35,613 nt of DNA, taken from Ettlia oleoabundans. Its lineage: Eukaryota > Chlorophyta > Chlorophyceae > Chlamydomonadales. The notes beneath the pieces were generated by a model. The model was given only the letters and a program-made list of their open reading frames with translations, was not told where the DNA came from and did no database searches. This document shows, in pieces, positions 31,900 to 35,613 of the stretch. The stretch is taken from positions 20,146 through 55,758 of the forward strand of contig JAAMXP010002451.1 of NCBI GenBank assembly GCA_019693395.1, written 5' to 3'. The translations under genes and the position numbers were made by a program. How positions within the stretch are numbered: position 1 is the first letter of the stretch; every line of letters begins with the position of its first letter.

Positions 31900-33049
31900 A
31901 TGGCCATGCGCGCAGTAACCTTCCAATCACCTCGGCATTCGGTCTCGGCAGTCAAGCCACGGCAGCGTAGCCGGCCGCCCCGCCTGGGGGTGTCCTGCTC
32001 CACCTTCTGGTACCTCGCGCCAGGTGGGGCATTGTGCTTACAAAGCCAGTGTTCCAAACAGTACTTTTGCCTGTTGACTGCTAGTCGATGTGGCAGAAAT
32101 GATCTTAAAAAGCCGTGCCTCCTGCATTGCCCCAAACCTGTGTTCTGGCGGTACTTGCACCTTGCAAGCTGGTGTGCATGCACTGCAGACCCCAAGTGGT
32201 GCAGCAAGAAGGAGAACGAGAAGCTGTGCAAGATTTTGGCACAGGTGGACCTCACTGGCCCCATTGGCAGGTAAAGAGGCGCCCTCAACATACAAGCCTG
32301 ACTCTGAAGCTATTCAATGCCTGATTGGCTGCTTGCCCGCCTGATCAACCCGTGTGCACTACTCCCTTCTGTGCAAAACCCCCTCCTTGCTTGTCTTGCC
32401 TTTCATGCCATGTGCAGCAAGCGTGTCTGCTCCGTGGCCTCCCAAGATTACCAGACCGAGGAGCCCCAGGACTTGTGCATACTGGATCACGGCAATATTC
32501 ACCTGGTGTTTGAAGCAGAGGGCACCCACAACCCCCTGGACTCACCATCCAAGCTGTTTGTCACGGTGCGGGCTGGGCTGGGCCGGACTGGTGCCCTCAA
32601 ATGTCCCAGCGCCGTGTGGTTTGCTGCCTTTCAGGCTGGGGGACGGCTGTCAGCCCAGGCCGACCCTTGCGGCCGACGCCCATGTGGTTCGACTCCGCCT
32701 CTCTGTCAACCTCCAAGATTTGCCCGTAAGCCGCACATTGCTGCAGAATGTGGATAGCATTTGCGATGTTTCGGCAGATGGTCATCAACTGGAGAAGGGG
32801 GAGCGCATGCCGCTCAAGCCGGGCTCAGTGATCGCTATGGGGCAGGTGCGGTGCCACTGGGGTGACATGATGGCATGGTGGTCATTGGAGAGTGCCGCCA
32901 GATGCCTGCTAGCTGTGCAGCTTGGAATTACCAGGGCCTGCTGGAGTGCCACTTTGCTGAGCATACGTGAGACGCCTGCCTGCTTTCGAGGTGCCTATGT
33001 GCAGGAAGCCCAGTACCAAGTGCAGCGCAACGTGTTTGCCCACGCTTAA
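31900..33049 (+). CDS. Probable FHA-domain protein, likely plastid-targeted
   Basis: Supported exons are 31900-32023, 32189-32270, 32418-32565, one ending at 32845, and 33005-33049. The N-terminus (MAMRAVTFQSPRHS, many Arg/Ser, no acidic residues) resembles a transit peptide. Then come DPKWCSKKENEKLCKILAQ and a C-terminal block with VNLQDLP, DVSADGHQLEKGERMPLKPG and SVIAMGQEAQYQV. This block matches the last strands of an FHA fold (NGxxL, PLxxGDxIxxG, Y-x-V). FHA domains bind phosphothreonine peptides. The middle exon is not resolved: exon 3 ends in phase 0, and the frame of the FHA end begins after CAG at 32653 or needs another short exon or a frame change near 32660. A TGTAA signal lies at 33314-33318. 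The first half of the fold is unclear, so the domain call is moderate. Confidence 0.55.
32726..32746 (+). other. 21-nt in-frame segment with intron-like ends
   Basis: The segment begins GTAAGC and ends CTGCAG, the consensus donor and acceptor of this genome. It is a multiple of three and interrupts the FHA-like block right where family members have none (QDLP before, NVDS after). It is far too short for a normal spliceosomal intron; most likely a coding insertion. Confidence 0.3.
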
Positions 33050-33557
33050 GCACACGTATGATAAGGTTTAGACGAGAGTCCTTGCTGAACACATCCTGGC
33101 ATGGCAGGCATCAACATCTGCTCATCCTCTTGGTCAGCTGTTCAGCAGGCATCTGCGTTTCGGCCGAACCCCACAATCTCAACTGGTTCACCAGAGTGAT
33201 GAGTGATGCTTCCTGTGTTGCAGCCGCCCCTTTCCTAATTGCCTTGCTTGCGGTGCTCAATCAAGCAAATAGTGTTATGAGCCTAATGGTTGATTGGTGA
33301 GTAGCACAACAGATGTAAGCCGATTGCTGTATTGAAAAATGAAGCAGCAAATAGGTCAACCAGTGAGTAAGGCGAAGCACCCAGGTCTGTTGTTGTGGCG
33401 CTCAATACAACTACTGTCGCATGGGAATAATCTTCCAGCTAGCCAACGGTATCAACTTGTTGGCTGGTTGGCACAGGTTGCCCAAATAGCTTGGTATGAA
33501 GTTGTCTGTGAGGACAGTCTGCCTGCTTAACTCTTGCTACCTAAGCTGAGCTGCAGC
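33050..33557. other. Convergent 3' region between FHA-like gene and last gene
   Basis: No coding sequence is supported. It holds the 3' UTRs of two converging genes, with TGTAA at 33314-33318 for the plus-strand gene. Confidence 0.5.
33314..33318 (+). terminator. Candidate TGTAA polyadenylation signal of FHA-like gene
   Basis: TGTAA lies 265 nt after the stop codon of the FHA-like gene. Confidence 0.45.
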
Positions 33558-35562
33558 TCAGGCTGCCTTCTCATGGGCTTGCAGCCCCCGCCGGGCCGCA
33601 GCTGCCTGCCTTGTCATGCGCAGCTTGGACACGCCGTCGACCACATTGGTCTTTACCACACGCACTGCACGTTGGAGCAGCCCGCCGCTGCCAGGCGCCA
33701 GCGGCACCGCACCTGCCTCTTCGCCGCCCTTGCTGCCCTTGCCAGCACGCGGCGGAACCAAGGCCAGCTTACGGCTGGCTGCAGGGCCACGCTCCGCAGT
33801 CTGAGCGGAGCGACTGGCTGTGCTGGCGCCCTTGGCTGGCGACGTGCGTTTCTGCACTCCGCCCTTCTGGGGGCTGCTCAGCTTGGCCGCCACCTGTGAT
33901 TTTGCTGTGGTTGTCGCTGCAGGTGCTGGGCGGGCGGCGCTGCGTGTGCGCAGCCGGGGTGCAGACACCGGGACAGTCGCGGTTGAAGCGCCTGCTTGCA
34001 ATGCAGCTGGCTGCTGCTGCCGGCCGTCCGGCGCTGCGGCGTCATCGCTTGCCGCACCACGCCTGTTGGACCGCCGCTCTTCAACACTGGGCTGCTCAGC
34101 AACCACGTGCTGCTGCTGCTCAACTGAAGCTTGCTGCTTGGCAGATGGCTTGCGCTGCCGCTGTCCGCGCCCAGGTGCCACTGGCTCCTCCATAACCGCC
34201 CCTGCAATCTGCGTCACCTCAGCTGCTGCCAGACGGCTCTGCGCCGACTCTCCCTCTAGCTCAGCACCCGCTGCCACCGCTCCCACAGATGTCGCTGCGG
34301 CAGCAGGCTGGGCCGCCTGCGCTGGTGTCTGCACGCTCTGCGCAGCTGCCTGCTCCAATGCCACAGGGGTGTGCAGAGCCGTCGGCAGGGAGGCCTTGTT
34401 GAAGACGTACGCTGTGAAACTCCGCCCGCTGCCTGCGCCAGTGCAGAGGGTATAGGTGCAGGTTTCAATCAACAGCACAGTCATACACGCTACTGTCGAA
34501 ATGGCCAAGGGGGACAGAGAACAGACATGCAGCATTAGAACCTCACACAAGTCACCGGCTAGGGTCAACCACCTGATTCGCCCCACCAACCAGCCCACGC
34601 CTGTCTGCCGCCAGCAGGTAAAGTCCCAGTAGCTAGCTAGCACCCCCACCTGACATGCTGACGCTGAAGGACCCCATCAGCACCAGCTCCCCAAATCCCA
34701 GGTCACACATGTAGGCCAGCGGGCACGTCCTGCAACAACGGCAGCGGCAACAGCGACCGTCACAACAGAGATGCGGCACGTGCATCAGCTGTGCATTCAC
34801 AAAATGGTTGGGCTAAACAAAGGAGAAGCTGTTGGACTAAAAGAGGAGGTTGACTTTCTGCGGCACTCTGAGTGGGCGATGCAGCAAGTGGCCAGCAACG
34901 AGCATCAGGAATCCAAGCGGATTAGTGCTGCCAGGCCAGATTGCCTGTGCCTGCCCTTGCCACAAGTCACACTGCCCAGCCCTGCACCGCCCTTGTTTCG
35001 CACACCTGATGGCCCGCTGCACCACCGCCACTGAGCGCAGTGTGGAGGAAGCGTTGAAGAGGCTGCCAAAGGCTGCCTTGCCCTCCACAGGCACCCCCTC
35101 CCAGAAGGAGTAGGCGTGGGTGCAGGGGTCCAGGCACCGCACCTGCAAGAAAGGCACAACAGGCAGCAGACGCGGTGCCCGCAGTGCATGAGAAAGCGGT
35201 GAGGTGGCAGGCAAGCAGCGGTCGCGGAGGCTGGGAGGGAGTTTTGAGCCCCAACTACAAACTCGCGGTGGCGGCGGCCGCAGTTGCATGGGACATGTAA
35301 AACTCAGCGGTTCTGGTTCTGTACAGAACAGCTCTCAATGCAGTGATGCACTCAGGTGCATGCATTTGACCCACTCACATTCTCAATGGCGCTACACTCA
35401 ATGGGAGGTGGCGTCAGCTCTTCGGCGCCCACCACGCCCCGCCGCCGAAGCTCCGCCAGCGCCTGCTTCAAGAATGCAGCGGCCTTGTCGCATTTGATGC
35501 GATCAATCTCGATGCCACGCGCCCCCGCAATGCCTGGCTCCAGTAGTGCGTGCATCAACGGC
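33558..35562 (-). CDS. Unknown protein with basic Ala/Gln-rich C-terminal half (5' end outside window)
   Basis: Four exons on the minus strand: 35562-35379, 35142-35006, 34729-34650 and 34432-33558, with matching phases. The first begins after a GCGCAG acceptor, so the true start is probably beyond the right edge; an ATG at 35555 is possible. The first ~165 residues look globular: GIEIDRIKCDKAAAFLKQAL (helix), PPIECSAIENVRCLD, AYSFWEGVPVEGKAAFG, then CPLAYMCDLGFGELVLMGSF. The remaining ~290 residues are low complexity, rich in Ala, Gln, Ser, Lys and Arg, with stretches such as RGQRQRKPSAKQQ and KGGVQKRTSPAKGAS that resemble nuclear or histone-tail-like disordered regions. I do not recognise the folded part. 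A nuclear location is inferred only from the basic tail. Confidence 0.6.
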
Positions 35563-35573
35563 CTGCGCCACCA

Positions 35574-35596
35574 GTGTGTGTGTGTGGGGGGGGGGG
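35574..35596. repeat. GT microsatellite followed by G-run
   Basis: Six GT units (35574-35585) followed by eleven G (35586-35596) in what is probably an intron of the last gene. Length is likely variable and error-prone. Confidence 0.8.
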
Positions 35597-35613
35597 TCCA
35601 GGGCTCAGGACTC

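Overview
The window looks like nuclear DNA of a green alga, most likely a chlorophyte of the Chlorella/Trebouxia type. Genes are dense and cut into short exons by introns of about 100-300 nt. Acceptors are nearly always TGCAG, several genes are followed by the chlorophyte-type TGTAA polyadenylation signal, and many products have plant-like chloroplast transit peptides. I see no bacterial operons, rRNA, tRNA, CRISPR or clear transposon. The exact taxon is inference. Exon models were built by hand from reading frame, splice sites and phase; most gene totals close in frame.

Layout. 113-1451 (-): C-terminal (molybdenum-domain) part of an aldehyde oxidase, running off the left edge. 2263-5725 (+): pheophorbide a oxygenase-like Rieske protein, 13 exons. 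6393-7901 (-), 9114-10674 (-) and 10852-12433 (+): three paralogues of red chlorophyll catabolite reductase (RCCR) with a shared five-exon structure; the first has a one-base frameshift, and the second and third are divergent. 13160-19720 (+): N-terminal two thirds of an aldehyde oxidase, stopping at the exon that should precede the minus-strand piece at 1451. 20145-23227 (-): alpha/beta hydrolase with a long C-terminal extension. 23658-25684 (-): AMI1-type amidase. 26157-27603 (+): conserved chloroplast protein of unknown role. 28181-31621 (-): AAAP/SLC38-type amino-acid transporter. 31900-33049 (+): probable FHA-domain protein. 33558-35562 (-): unknown protein with a basic, Ala-rich tail, 5' end outside the window.

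How the genes fit together. PaO opens the chlorin ring of pheophorbide a to give red chlorophyll catabolite, and RCCR reduces that product. Having one PaO-like gene next to three RCCR-like genes makes 2.2-12.5 kb a candidate chlorophyll-breakdown gene cluster in an alga. This block lies inside an aldehyde oxidase gene whose two parts face each other on opposite strands, match in phase and are consecutive in protein order. The simplest reading is an ~18 kb inversion, real or from assembly, with one end in an aldehyde oxidase intron. The amidase, hydrolase and transporter to the right may be related to catabolite or indole/amide metabolism, but nothing in the sequence shows this.

Two more general features stand out: at least seven introns use a GC donor (GCAAG), and both frameshifts found are single missing bases in short G or C runs, so they may be sequencing errors.
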